Part shown: positions 27,201 to 39,159 of the stretch, piece by piece | How positions within the stretch are numbered: position 1 is the first letter of the stretch | Layout of the letters: every line of letters begins with the position of its first letter | Source: Symsagittifera roscoffensis | Taxonomy: Eukaryota > Xenacoelomorpha > Acoela > Convolutidae | DNA: 64,000 nt | Assembly: GCF_963678635.1 (NCBI RefSeq) | Contig: NC_087068.1 | Coordinates: 17,984,027-18,048,026, forward strand | Direction: 5' to 3' | The notes under the pieces: model-generated | Told to the model about the DNA's origin: nothing | Database searches by the model: none | Seen by the model: the letters and a program-made list of their open reading frames with translations, nothing else | Translations under genes and position numbers: made by a program

Positions 27201-30200
27201 AAGATCCAGTTGGAGGTGGCACAGTTGTGATTGGTGAAGATCCAGTTGGAGGTGGCACAGTTGTGGTTGGTGAAGATCCAGTTGGAGGTGGCCCAGTTGT
27301 GGTTGGTAAAGATCCAGTTGGAGGTGGCACTGTTGTGATTGGTGAAGATCCAGTTGGGAGTGGCCCAGTTGTGGTTGGTGAAGATCCAGTTGGAGGTTGC
27401 ACAGTTGTGGTTGGTGAAGATCCAGTTGGAGGTGGCACAGGTGTGGTTGGTGAAGGTCCAGTTGGAGGTGGCACAGTTGTGGTTGGTGAAGATCCAGATG
27501 GAGGTGGCACAGTTATGGTTGGTGAAGATCCAGTTGGAGGTGGCCCAGTTGTGGTTGGTGAAGATCCAGTTGGAGGTGGCACAATTGTGGTTGGTGAAGA
27601 TCCAGTTGGGGTTGGCCCAGTTGTGGTTGGTGAAGATCCAGTTGGAGGTGGCACAGTTGTGGTTGGTGAAGATCCAGTTGGAGGTGGCACAGTTGTGGTT
27701 GGTGAAGATCCAGTTGGAAGTGGCCCAGTTGTGGTTGGTGAAGATCCAGTTGGAGGTGGCACAGTTGTGGTTGGTGAAGATCCAGTTGGAGGTGGCACAG
27801 TTGTGGTTGGTAAAGATCTAGTTGGAGGTTGCATAGTTGTGGTTTGTGAAGATCCAGTTGGAGATGGCCCAGTTGTGGTTGGTGAAGATCCAGTTGGAGG
27901 TGGCCCAGTTGTGGTTGGTGAAGATCCAGTTGGAGGTGGCCCAGTTGTGGTTGGTGAAGATCCAGTTGGAGGTGGCACAGTTGTGGTTGGTGAAGATCCA
28001 GTTGGAGGTGGCCCAGTTGTGGTTGGTGAAGATCCAGTTGGAGGTGGCACAGTTGTGGTTGATGAAGATCCAGTTGGAGGTGGCCCAGTTGTGGTTGGTG
28101 AAAATCCAGTTGGAGGTGGAACAGTTGTGGTTGGTGAAGTTCCAGTTGGAGGTGGCCCAGTTGTGGTTGGTGAAGATCCAGTTGGAGGTGGCACAGTTGA
28201 GGTTGGTGAAGATCCAGTTGGAGGTGGCACAGTTGTGGTTGGTGAAGATCCAGTTGGAGGTGGCATAGTTGTGGTTTGTGAAGATCCAGTTGGAGATGGC
28301 CCAGTTGTGGTTGGTGAAGATCCAGTTGGAGGTGGCCCAGTTGTGGTTGGTGAAGATCCAGTTGGAGGTGGCCCAGTTGTGGTTGGTGAAGATCCAGTTG
28401 GAGGTGGCACAGTTGTGGTTGGTGAAGATCCAGTTGGAGGTGGCCCAGTTGTGGTTGGTGAAGATCCAGTTGGAGGTGGCACAGTTGTGGTTGATGAAGA
28501 TCCAGTTGGAGGTGTCCCAGTTGTGGTTGGTGAAAATCCAGTTGGAGGTGGCACAGTTGTTGTTGGTGAAGATCCAGTTGGAGGTGGCACAGTTGTGGTT
28601 GGTGAAGATCCAGTTGGAGGTGGCACCGTTTTGGTTGGTGAAGATCCAGTTGGAGGTGGCCCAGTTGTGGTTGGTGAAGATCCAGTTGGAGGTGGCCCAG
28701 TTGTGGTTGGTGAAGATCTAGTTGGAGGTGGCACAGTTGTGGTTGGTGAAGATCCAGTTGGAGGTGGCCCAGTTGTGATTGGTGAAGATCCAGTTGGAGG
28801 TGGCACAGTTGTGGTTGATGAAGATCCAGTTGGAGGTGGCCCAGTTGTGGTTGGTGAATATCCAGTTGGAGGTGGCACAGTTGTGGTTGGCGAAGATCCA
28901 TCTGGAGGTGGTACAGTTGTGGTTGGTGAAGATCCGGTTGGAGGTGGCACAGTTGTGGTTGGTGAAGGTCCAGTTGGAGGGGGCCCAGTTGTGGTTGGTG
29001 AAGATCCAGTTGGAGGTGGCACAGTTGTGGTTGGTGAAGATGCAGTTGGAGGTGGCACAGTTGTGGTTGGTGAAGATCCAGTTGGAGGTGGCCCAGTTGT
29101 GGTTGGTGAAGATCCAGTTGGAGGTGGCACAGTTGTGGTTGGTGAAGATCCAGTTGGAGGTGGCCCAGTTGTGGTTGATGAAGATCCAGTTGGAGGTGGC
29201 ACAGTTGTGGTTGGTGACAATCCAGTTGGAGGTGGCACAGTTGTGGTTGGTGAAGATCCAGTTGGAGGTGGCACAGTTGTGGTTGGCGAAGATCCAATTG
29301 GAGGTGACACAGTTGTGGTTGGTGAAGATCCAGTTGGAGGTGGCACAGTTGTGATTGGTGAAGATCCAGTTGGAGGTGGCACAGTTGAGGTTGGTGAAGA
29401 TCCAGTTGGAGGTGGCACAGTTGTGGTTGGTGAAGATCCAGTTGGAGGTGGCACAGTTGTGGTTGGTGAAGATCCAGTTGGAGGTGGCCCAGTTGTGGTT
29501 GGTGAAGATCCAGTTGGAGGTGGCACAGTTGTGGTTGGTGAAGATCCAGTTGGAGGTGGCCCAGTTGTGGTTGGTGAAGATCCAGTTGGAGGTGGCACAG
29601 TTGTGGTTGGTGACAATCCAGCTGGAGGTGGCACAGTTGTGGTTGTTGAAGATCCAGTTGGAGGTGACACAGTTGTGGTTGGTGAAGATCCAGTTGGAGG
29701 TGGCACAGTTGTGGTTGGTGAAGATCCAGTTGGAGGTGGTACAGTTGTGGTTGGTGAAGATTCAGTTGGAGGTGGCCCAGTTGTAGTTGGTGAAGATCCA
29801 GTTGGAGGTGGCACAGTTGTGGTTGGTGAAGATCCAGTTGGAGGTGGCCCAGTTGTGGTTGGTGAAGATCCAGTTGGAGGTGGCACAGTTGTGGTTGGTG
29901 AAGACCCAGTTGGAGATGGCACAGTTGTGGTTGGTGAAGATCCAGTTGGAGGTGGCACAGTTGTGGTTGGTGAAGATCCAGTTGGAGGTGCCACAGTTGT
30001 GGTTGGTGAAGATACAGTTGGAGGTGGCCCAGTTGTGGTTGGTGAAGATCCAGTTGGAGGTGGCCCAGTTGTGGTTGGTGAAGATCCAGTTGGAGGTGGC
30101 ACAGTTGTGGTTGGTGACGATCCAGTTGGGGGTGGCCCAGTTGTGGTTGGTGAAGATTCCGTTGGAGGTGGCCCCGTTGTGGTTGGTGACGATCCAGTTG

Positions 30201-33200
30201 GGGGTGGCCCAGTTGTGGTTGGTGAAGATCCAGGTGTAGGTGGCACAGTTGTAGTTGGTGAAGATCCAGTTGGAGGTGGCCCGGTTGTGGTTGGTGGTGC
30301 TCCTGTTGAAGCTGAAGCAGTTGTTGCATTTGGCGCAGATGTAGAAGTGCTAGGTGGCGGCACTGAAGCTGATGTTGTAGTTACGCTCTTCTTACAGTGG
30401 CAAAACTAAACAGGAGAAAAACTAAGCCGTTTCCGAAAAACTGTCGAGTGGAGCCTCATTGAGCAACCATAAGCTTAGTCGCACAAACCAACCTTGTTAT
30501 TTGATTTTTTTGTCATTTAGCATTTTTGTATTTTAGCTTTATCGAAATTTTGTATTTAAGCATTATCAGAATTTTAAAGATCTGAATTTAATCAAAATAA
30601 TTTTAAGAGCTTTATTGACTATGAATTATTAACGCCAGTTGCAACACGTAGTTCAATAAGTATCGAACCCGAAGTTCAAGTTGTTTTTATAACCAAGCTG
30701 CTGCTTGTTTTCCCAGTTTTTAGCCTTTCTATGTATTCAAATTAAAAGCTAAACTCTCTATATAAAAATTAATCTAAACGATTAACTTTTTGTACAGAAT
30801 ATAGTTTTTAAATTGAAAAATGTATATATGCAATTTTTATGGTTCACTTGGAAACGCGTGCATTTGTAGCAAGCGAATCAACATAATAATTAGAACTGTA
30901 ATAATTATCGTTCATCCAAACTTCAACATTTGTCTAGTCTCCAAATTTCCATGGAAAGTCATAAAAAAAGCAAAAAAAGAGACGTGAGCTGATCATCGTT
31001 TATCCAAACTTGAACATATTTGTCTAATTTCCAATCTTGCATGAAAAAACAAAAACAGCTAAATATGTGACTTACGTGTTTTTCGATGCAGTTTTGGTCG
31101 TAATCGAATACTTGGTTCTCGCCTTCGCATTTACAGCTGTATGCTTTGGTGCACTTCATCATGTATGACTCACACTCCACTGTTCCATTGTTATCCAGGG
31201 CTCTCGCTTTTGTCTCTTCCAGGTCACAGTACCTGTTTATGCAATCATCGATGTCCAGGGTCAAGGAGCAGACCTCTTCTTGGCCGCCGCCGCATTCGCT
31301 TCCTGTAGAAAATATGCAAATATACGATTGAATGGACCTATTACCCATTACGAGAAAAAACGAACAACGAGCAGCTCGGCTATTTGTGGAGAACCATGTA
31401 GCGATCATGATTAAAACTAATCAAAATTTGATTAAAAATTAGCATAGCCTGAAAAAACATAATGATAAAAACGTTACTTCGTCTAAATGATGGTCAAAAA
31501 AATAACTTCTTGTCGCAAAAAAGGCTTCGCTAAATATAATAACTCAATAAAGTATACGAGTAACAAATATGATTATTCTTAGATGAGATTGTTTGTCTTT
31601 GATAGATGCTCTAAAACTCGTTTATCGAAAACTTTATATCGATATTTCTTCGTGGCTTCTTCATAACTAGTTTTAAGGGTTGGCGGTTCAGTAATTTTCA
31701 TGTCGGTTCGGTTCTAATCGGTAACTACATGGATTTTCAGTTCAGTTAAGCAAAAAAAATGATTATAGTGAAAAATCGCAAAACAAATTTTTGGGATATA
31801 ATTCGACATTATTGACCAGTTTTGGCATTATTGTTTACTTTGAAAAATTCGGAAAAAACCTTATCAATTATCGATTTTGTGGTTATGTCTTCCTATTTTC
31901 TTTTAGTTTTAGTCGCGTTGCTGCAAGTAGTTTCTCGTACATAAAATTAACCCAAAATTAGCAAAATATCACGCGAATAAAAAACAACTTTGTTTTTGTT
32001 CCGACCATTGAAAATGGGGAGAAACTTTGTATTCGGGTGTGTTTTAGTTTTTTCTTTTTGTTTTCCAAGCAAAATCAGGTACCACAATTTTAGGTACCAC
32101 AAACTTATCATAGAACTTAGGCATATTTAAGAGTCATAGTAAAATAAGTCAAGTGGAAAACAGTTCTTGAAGAAAAATTACTACAAAAACGAAAAAAAAA
32201 AATGAAAAAATTCAAAAATGTTCATATTTTTTAAGGAAGTTTTTCGAACTTTCAAGTTTTTGATTCCCAAAATTGCACTAAAAACTCCAAAAACCTTTAT
32301 TAGCTGAGTAAAACTAAGTTATCACGGCTTAATTAAGCTCAAATAATTTATTGCAATTACTAACTATCTTACTAATTAGCTCGAAATTAGACCAAAAATT
32401 TCAAACCGGTTTTTCTTGACACTGTGAATTTTTTTTAATTTTTTTTTAATTTTCAAATGCCATTCAAATCACGACTAAGAAGGCCTTAATATGATATATC
32501 ACTCAACCCTATTAGCTGATTTTGCGTGGAAAACAAAAAAAAACTGAAACATACCCTAATAACAAGTTACTCCCAATTTTCAATGGTTGGAACAAAAACT
32601 TAGTTTTACTTGGATGACGTTAGTTTACTTTGAGTATTTTAACGCCTTTTTAGAATCTTAACTTTTTTTGAAATTTTCAAAAATTTAGAAAATTTTCGTT
32701 TTTCTAGTTATTTTTCTACAAAAATTGTCTTTCGTTTTGCTTATTTTAGAATGGCTGTCTACTATACCTGGCCTCCAATTTTTCGTAGCAAAAGCATCTA
32801 ATCCACCACGGCTAAAAAAAACGCCAATAATTTGAAAAAACTTTGTTGTATTTTTTTAAGACTATGGTCTGAACATTCTGTGCTACTTGCACAGAATGTG
32901 CAAACAAAAACAAACAAGGATAACCGGCTATCCTTGTTTGTTTTGGTTTTCCATGCAAAATCAGGTACCTCAAATAATCATCGGACTGAGTTGAGTGATA
33001 TATCATTAGAAAGCCCTTTCAGTCGTGATTTGAACCACATTAAAAAAATTTCCAAAAAAATTACCCGTGTCGAGAAAAACCGGTTTGAGCGAACAAAGCA
33101 AGCGAGGAGGCTTAGAAAAGCTGAATTATGCCTAATATAAGACATTGAAGCTTAATTTTAAGCAAGAAAAACTAGTTTTTGGAGTATTTTAGCTTCATTA

Positions 33201-36200
33201 TGGGAATCAAAAAAAATTGAAAAAAAAAATCATTTTAAAATTTTTTTCTAGTTTTTCTAGTGATTTTTCCACAACCATTTTTTGTCCAATTTGCCTATAT
33301 TACGATGATTGTCTAATTTGCTCAAAACATAATTTTTACGTCAGTCAGATCCTTCTATCACACCAAGCAGAAAAAACTACGTTATTTTGGAAAAAAAAAC
33401 ATTCAAAACCGTAGTTTTCGAAAGACCATTGTCGGAACATTCTGTGCTACGTGCGCAGTAACCGGCTATCCTTGTTGAACTTTGTGTTGGTTCATTTTGT
33501 CCATTGCTGGTCTATAAGAAACACAGAGGCGAAATGAATCTTCGCACCAATTACGAAACTAATATTCTTTTAGCAAACCGGTTAGTAGCTAAGCCGCTGG
33601 TATTGAAGTCTAAAACCCCAAAAACTGTTAAAAACAATTTTCAAAAAACAAAACATTCTGACAAAATTTTTTTATAGAGGCAAGCAGTGCTTCTGATCTT
33701 TTATGATAGGTTAAAGACATAAAACATGGCAAACTTTTCGGCAAAAAAATAAGACGAAAGCCACTTAATCGTAAAAAAAAAACAATTACACAGAGGCGAA
33801 ACTGCGTTAAGTTAAACAGGCACAAAAAAAAGAAATAGCAAAATAAGCCTTGAAAAAAAACTTTGTGCCGGAATAAAAAATTTGGGCCATCGGCCGGGGT
33901 CAAATCCCAATATGGAGGTTAAAAACCCAATTTCCTCCCATCTGCGCAATTTTTTTTGAACTTCACAAAAAACCAGCCACTCATTAAGCGGACAACACGT
34001 GCTATTAAACTGCCAATACTAAGCAGCAAAATAAATTACCAATAAGAGCACTTTTGTATGCGAGATGTAGTAGAAAAATGTTGCATAAAAAACACAAAGA
34101 ACCCAGGCTTGCTTGCTTAAAAAAACAATCAAAAACTAGATCTACAAAAATTGTAATTAGTTTCTCACGTTTGACTCAAATGCAAATCGTTTTGAGGAAA
34201 AAATATCAAGAAAGACAACTTTCAGCCTTGAAAAGGCAGAAGAAAATTTACGAAGCTGTAACTAAGCCGACAATTCTTAGGCAGACGCCAGTTGGGCCGA
34301 ATTTTTTTTAAGTTTCAATCCCTTAGAAAAAGGCATAAGAACGGCTTTCTCTATTCAAACGACGCACTATGGTGTAACTAAGCCAAAAAATAAGCCAAAA
34401 ACTTTTAGCTGGAGAGAACTTTTAATGCAAAAAAAGGTAAAGTTAGGCCTGTTAGAAGCGTCAGGCTTCAGGAGATAGTCCTGTGGATAAAGTGTTGTAA
34501 TGGGAAAAAAGTTTGATCCCGGCTGCATTCTTCTAGGTTATCGCAAGCATAATAAAAAATTCGAGAATTTTTACTAAAATCGCGCAATAATGCAATTCGA
34601 TAAGTAACTGAAACTTGATTTTTTTAAATATTAAATAAAATTTTCATCAGCTGCTCCAATGCAAAGAAAAGAGCGGGTTTGACCACGAAATTCTCAACTA
34701 TGTTAGGAGGCTACGCGTAGAAAATCAATTCAAAATGTAAATTTGATTTCTGACACGTTTTAGAATGTATGATTTTAAAAATTTTTAAAATTAGTTCTGG
34801 AATCTGAAAACAGAAATGACTACTTACTGCATGCGGGATCGGAAGGATCGGTACACTTGACACATCCATGGAAGCTCACTAGGTCACCCAGGGGAAGAGT
34901 TGATGGTCTGAAGTTTTCAAAAGATATATGTTTTCAACATACTCCTGCTGGTTAAGATAATTAAGAGCATGGGATTGTTGAGGGAATGTTTTTTTGAATT
35001 TTTTGAGCAAGGATGCTATTCTGAAGGTAGAAAGAATACTTGATGATTTCTTCTGCAGCTTTCAATAAAATGAAATAGATTTTTTGATCTCGTCATTTTT
35101 TTCAAAACAGTTTTCCTCAATTTTGTTTTCACACACAAGTTCCCAATGCTATTACAAATTCTTTTTTATTTTTCTTTGTGTCGAAAGTGATGCAAGTACC
35201 ACTTCGCCTGTGCACTTGGCAAGTATCAGCTCATCGTTTTTTTCTTCAATTCAACCAATTTTTTGGCTTAAAAAATAGCCTCTGAGATTTTACATGCCGG
35301 GACGGAGAGTAGCACGACTGATAAACTATGACAAAAGTTAAATCTCAGATTCTTGCCTGATTGTCTAACAATGTTTTCTAAGTATTTCAATATATTTTAA
35401 AGGATGCTCACGTGATGTCATTAGCAGCCACAACTATTCCATTTTCAACCCTCTTGACCTCTTCGATGATGACGTAGAACACTCTGGCTTCAACGGCATC
35501 CTTGTCTGAGTAGCCGAGGTCCACGAAGCCGACTCCCAAGTCTTCCGAGTAGTCAACTGTGTATATTTTCGGGTTCTAAAATGATAATATAGCTTAAACT
35601 GCTGGATACAACAAATGCATTTACTACCTAGGGAAAACATAAAAACAATCCTGCTATGACACCAACAAAAACAAATTATATGATTTGAATTTTTTTTAAA
35701 AATGAGAAGAAAAAAGGACTGCAGCGAAAAAATGAAAACTTTCACCTCGATTTGGTAAAACCGTATTTGAAACATAAAAGGGGATAAAATGACAAAAGTT
35801 TTTGACTCATTTTTGGTGCGAGCTGAAATTATAACTAGATATTACTATAGGTCTATGCATATAAGTTGGATTCAAACAATCCCAGACTATCATATGATGC
35901 ATATCATTTCTGATAGAGTTTAGAATCGCTTTATTTCTTTATTCGAATGAACAAGACTTCTAGAAAATTGTGATAAATTATTGGCAAGGTCTTAAATGAT
36001 GGCAAGTCTTAAAATGTACCTTATCGTTGTTCAGCGTTGTTGTTTCTGGCGGTTCGAAGTTTCCGATCTTGATCAGTCGCTCCTCGTCGTCCTCAGTAAT
36101 CTCGAGCAAAGTGTTCTCGGCCTCTCCTGCCTTCGGGAATCCCTTGTCGAACGCGACTCTTACTTTTGAAACGTAAACTTCAGACGAAGATGGCTTGGCG

Positions 36201-39082
36201 ATCGTCAGTTTCGGAACAACAAATTGTTGCGAGAATTCGCCTTGCTCCGGGAATTCATCAGACGTCTGAAATAGGCAAAGCATTAAAAACAATTAACACG
36301 TTGAAACTTCGGGATATGTATGAAAATATAGGTTCAACTTGAATGATTTTTTTTTCATTGTTTCCTTACGTATAAACTCAGTTTTTAAAACTCAATTGTA
36401 AAATGCATTGATGTTTTAATCATTTGCTTATTTTCATTATATTCTTTTGGAAATTTGAGGCCAACTATCATAATTTTATTTCATACCTGGAGGTCTACTG
36501 CGAAGACAAGTGTTTCCACGACAACATCTGTGGATTGTTCGGTTCCGAGAGTTTCGTCAGTGATGACCACGTTGTATTTGTCCAATTCTTCTCCGCTTTC
36601 TGGACAACACAAAAAGACTTAATCAATTGCGAGATCGTAAAACAATTAACAAGAAAAATGGACACTTTTAATGAACTAGAAAAACCAATTAGAAAGAATG
36701 GGCATTTTTTCAACTACTTTACTTATATATTTTCAATTTAAGAGTATATGATTTGTTCTCTTGTCATGAAAGGGGGAATGCTTCAGTAGGATGTATCAAA
36801 TATGTAATAAAGTAATAAAGTCTCAGAGAAGTTTTCACTTTAAATTAATTGTCATTCCGTCTAAGAAGGAAATGTCCACTTAAGTTTCGCTATTTGACAT
36901 TACAGATCAAAAATATCGCTGTATAGGCAGCAATCTCGCCTTTTGATGGTCTTCTAAGAAGGATTAAGAAAATAATTACTTATTTTAACTTTTTCATTTT
37001 TTCAATTTTTTTTTCATTTTGAAAGCGAACTTATGATAATCAATACTACTAACCGTCGTAATACAAGACCAGTGACTCTGCCGGCTCAAGTTCATCTGGA
37101 TTCTCGAGTGCATCACAGACATACGGCTCTTCCTCCGTGCACCCCTTGACCTTGACAGCAATTGAGACTGTGGTTTCCAGAGGAGCCACTGGTTCCAGCC
37201 ACACCTCCACAATGTCGTTTATGGTGTCTACAGGGTCAAGATCTGTCGCAATCAGAACCACGGATGTTCCTGTTAAACAGACACACGTTTACTACTTTGA
37301 AGTTTAAAATACATTCAGAGAACTCATCACATTGAAAATCTTTAATGCTCAGCAATATAATGGTACCTGATATAATGGTACTATATAATGTATAATTACA
37401 ATATGAAATACTATACAATGGTACCAGATGACCCAAAACTTATTCTGTTGGCAGTGGCAAGCGCAGGAACTTTTGACGGCGCAGCTTTAAAGAAAAATTC
37501 GCCGACTTTTTTTTAGGTCAAAAACAAGCCAAAAAAGTCGCTATAGGGCACCTTTTGGGAAAAGTTTGACCCAAAAAGTTTTTGCGCCCGGTTCCCCTTA
37601 AAATTAGTACGCATTGGCGCCATTGACTTAAAAGGTACACTGAACAGCGTTAGGCTGCGTTTATTTTCTTGTGCTGGGAAAGTATGTTTCGGGTTATTTA
37701 CAAGGATTTGATTTGACGAAGAACTTACCTGAGAGTTTTGAGAACACCACTGGAGTTGCGGTCTCGTCGCTTAAATCGATGACGTTTCCGTACTGGTCGA
37801 TGGAGAGCAGTTCACCATCCTCGTTTTTGAAGATGGCTTTCACTTTGAACTCATCCACCCCATTAACTATCAGCTCAATCAGAGAGATGTTCGACTAAAA
37901 TATACAAGGTTTTCAAAGCAAATCAAGCAGAGCAAAGTTTCTTCAATCATGCAATGAGGACGATACATTGGAGTCTTTCTTGGACGCAAGATCAAAGAGG
38001 AAATGTGGACGCAAGATCCAGCCATTTATTCCGATGTAAAATTTTAACTTATTAGTTTCATGTTTTTAATGAGCTTAACTAAATGAAATCAATCATACTT
38101 TTCAAAAAACTACTTCAGTTAAAGACCAATTACTGTTTGTAAATCATTAACATATTTTTAAAAGTTTGTTATGAGATTGCGGAGGTTTCTGTTGTTGCGT
38201 CAAGTACTCCAGTCAAGGTTTCGAATTTGATTTTTTCTGACCTTGTACTGGAGGAATATGGGGATGATGGGCTGGTTAGGTCCGACAGTGAGTCTGTCTA
38301 CTCCCAAATTACTCGTCAACTCCACATCTTCGCCTCCATTGGCGAACTCATTGTAGTACCCATACGCATCCATGTCCACACTCATAGGGTAGTCACACAC
38401 CTCTTCTGGAGCTGAACAAAGGAAATAACTTTGATTTTGTTTCATGTAGCTATCATAAACAGGATTAAGTCATAACTAAATAAAACTGTAATTATATAAA
38501 TATTATTTTTCGAGGAAAAAATGGTAAAGTATCATTTCAAGTTTTACGCATACAATTTGTTGACACCCAAAAAAAAATTTTAAGGATGATTCGAGCTATG
38601 ATTATTTAGTCGAAATCAAAAATTGAAGATAATTTCCGCGGACTTAAATTAAACGTAAAATGCAGCGTAAAATGTATTATCAAGTTTGTGGCATCTTAAA
38701 ACTGAAGAAAAAAAATCTAACAACTAAACTTAATGTTTTTTTTTGTCCTGATAGTCAGTAAACAGAACTTGATGATCTGAGAATTAAAACTATCAGAGGT
38801 CAAATCACTCACGAATGAACGAGGTAGTCTCGCTTGTAGTCTCTTCTGGCCCTGGTGTGGTCTTTTCAGTAGATGGAGTTGGAATGTCTGTCTTCACACA
38901 CTGGTGGGCTGTGAAACTGGCATGGAAACACTCATCTGCTGGCTTGTTTGCATCTTCAGATGTGTAATCCACGCTGTCTCCGTTCATCCAGATGTAGTAG
39001 TACCGGTCGGCCAGGTAGAACTGAGAGGACAGGTCATCTGCAAAAAAATAAGTCTTCTTTCTCGTTAATTAATTTCCCCGTA

Positions 39083-39159
<77 letters not shown>

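Larger units (their letters stand above)
31303..34827. repeat. Longest intron (between exons 35 and 36), filled by repeats
   Basis: 3.5 kb. It has two family C copies (about 31960-32620 and 32810-33480) and the SINE cluster after 33500. Open frames at 32832-33140 and 33628-33903 fall inside these repeats. Nothing else is recognised. Confidence 0.6.

Noticed and set aside
19369-30295. CRISPR-like array
   Set aside because: Units are contiguous 36-bp repeats with no variable spacers, and the region is a spliced eukaryotic coding exon.
19719-30329. Minus-strand alternative frame coding HLQLDLHQPQL repeats
   Set aside because: Same repeat read one base out of phase. It is interrupted several times, while the PTGSSPTTT frame is unbroken and fits the neighbouring exons.
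21611-30409. Plus-strand open frame of 2,932 codons (VVVGEDPVGGG repeats), and the one at 19376-21166
   Set aside because: Antisense shadow of the 36-bp coding repeat. It is broken by two stops (near 21165 and 21596), has no splice or phase partners, and the minus frame is continuous and spliced into a Thr-rich protein.
30959-31408. Open frame with a Met and a hydrophobic start that looks like a signal peptide
   Set aside because: A clear acceptor (TTCTACAG) lies between that Met and the Cys-rich sequence, and phase 1 matches the end of exon 35.
34054-34311. Basic open frame MYARCSRKMLHKKHKEP as a small gene
   Set aside because: It lies in an intron among decayed repeats, with AT-rich Lys-biased composition and no splice or homology support.
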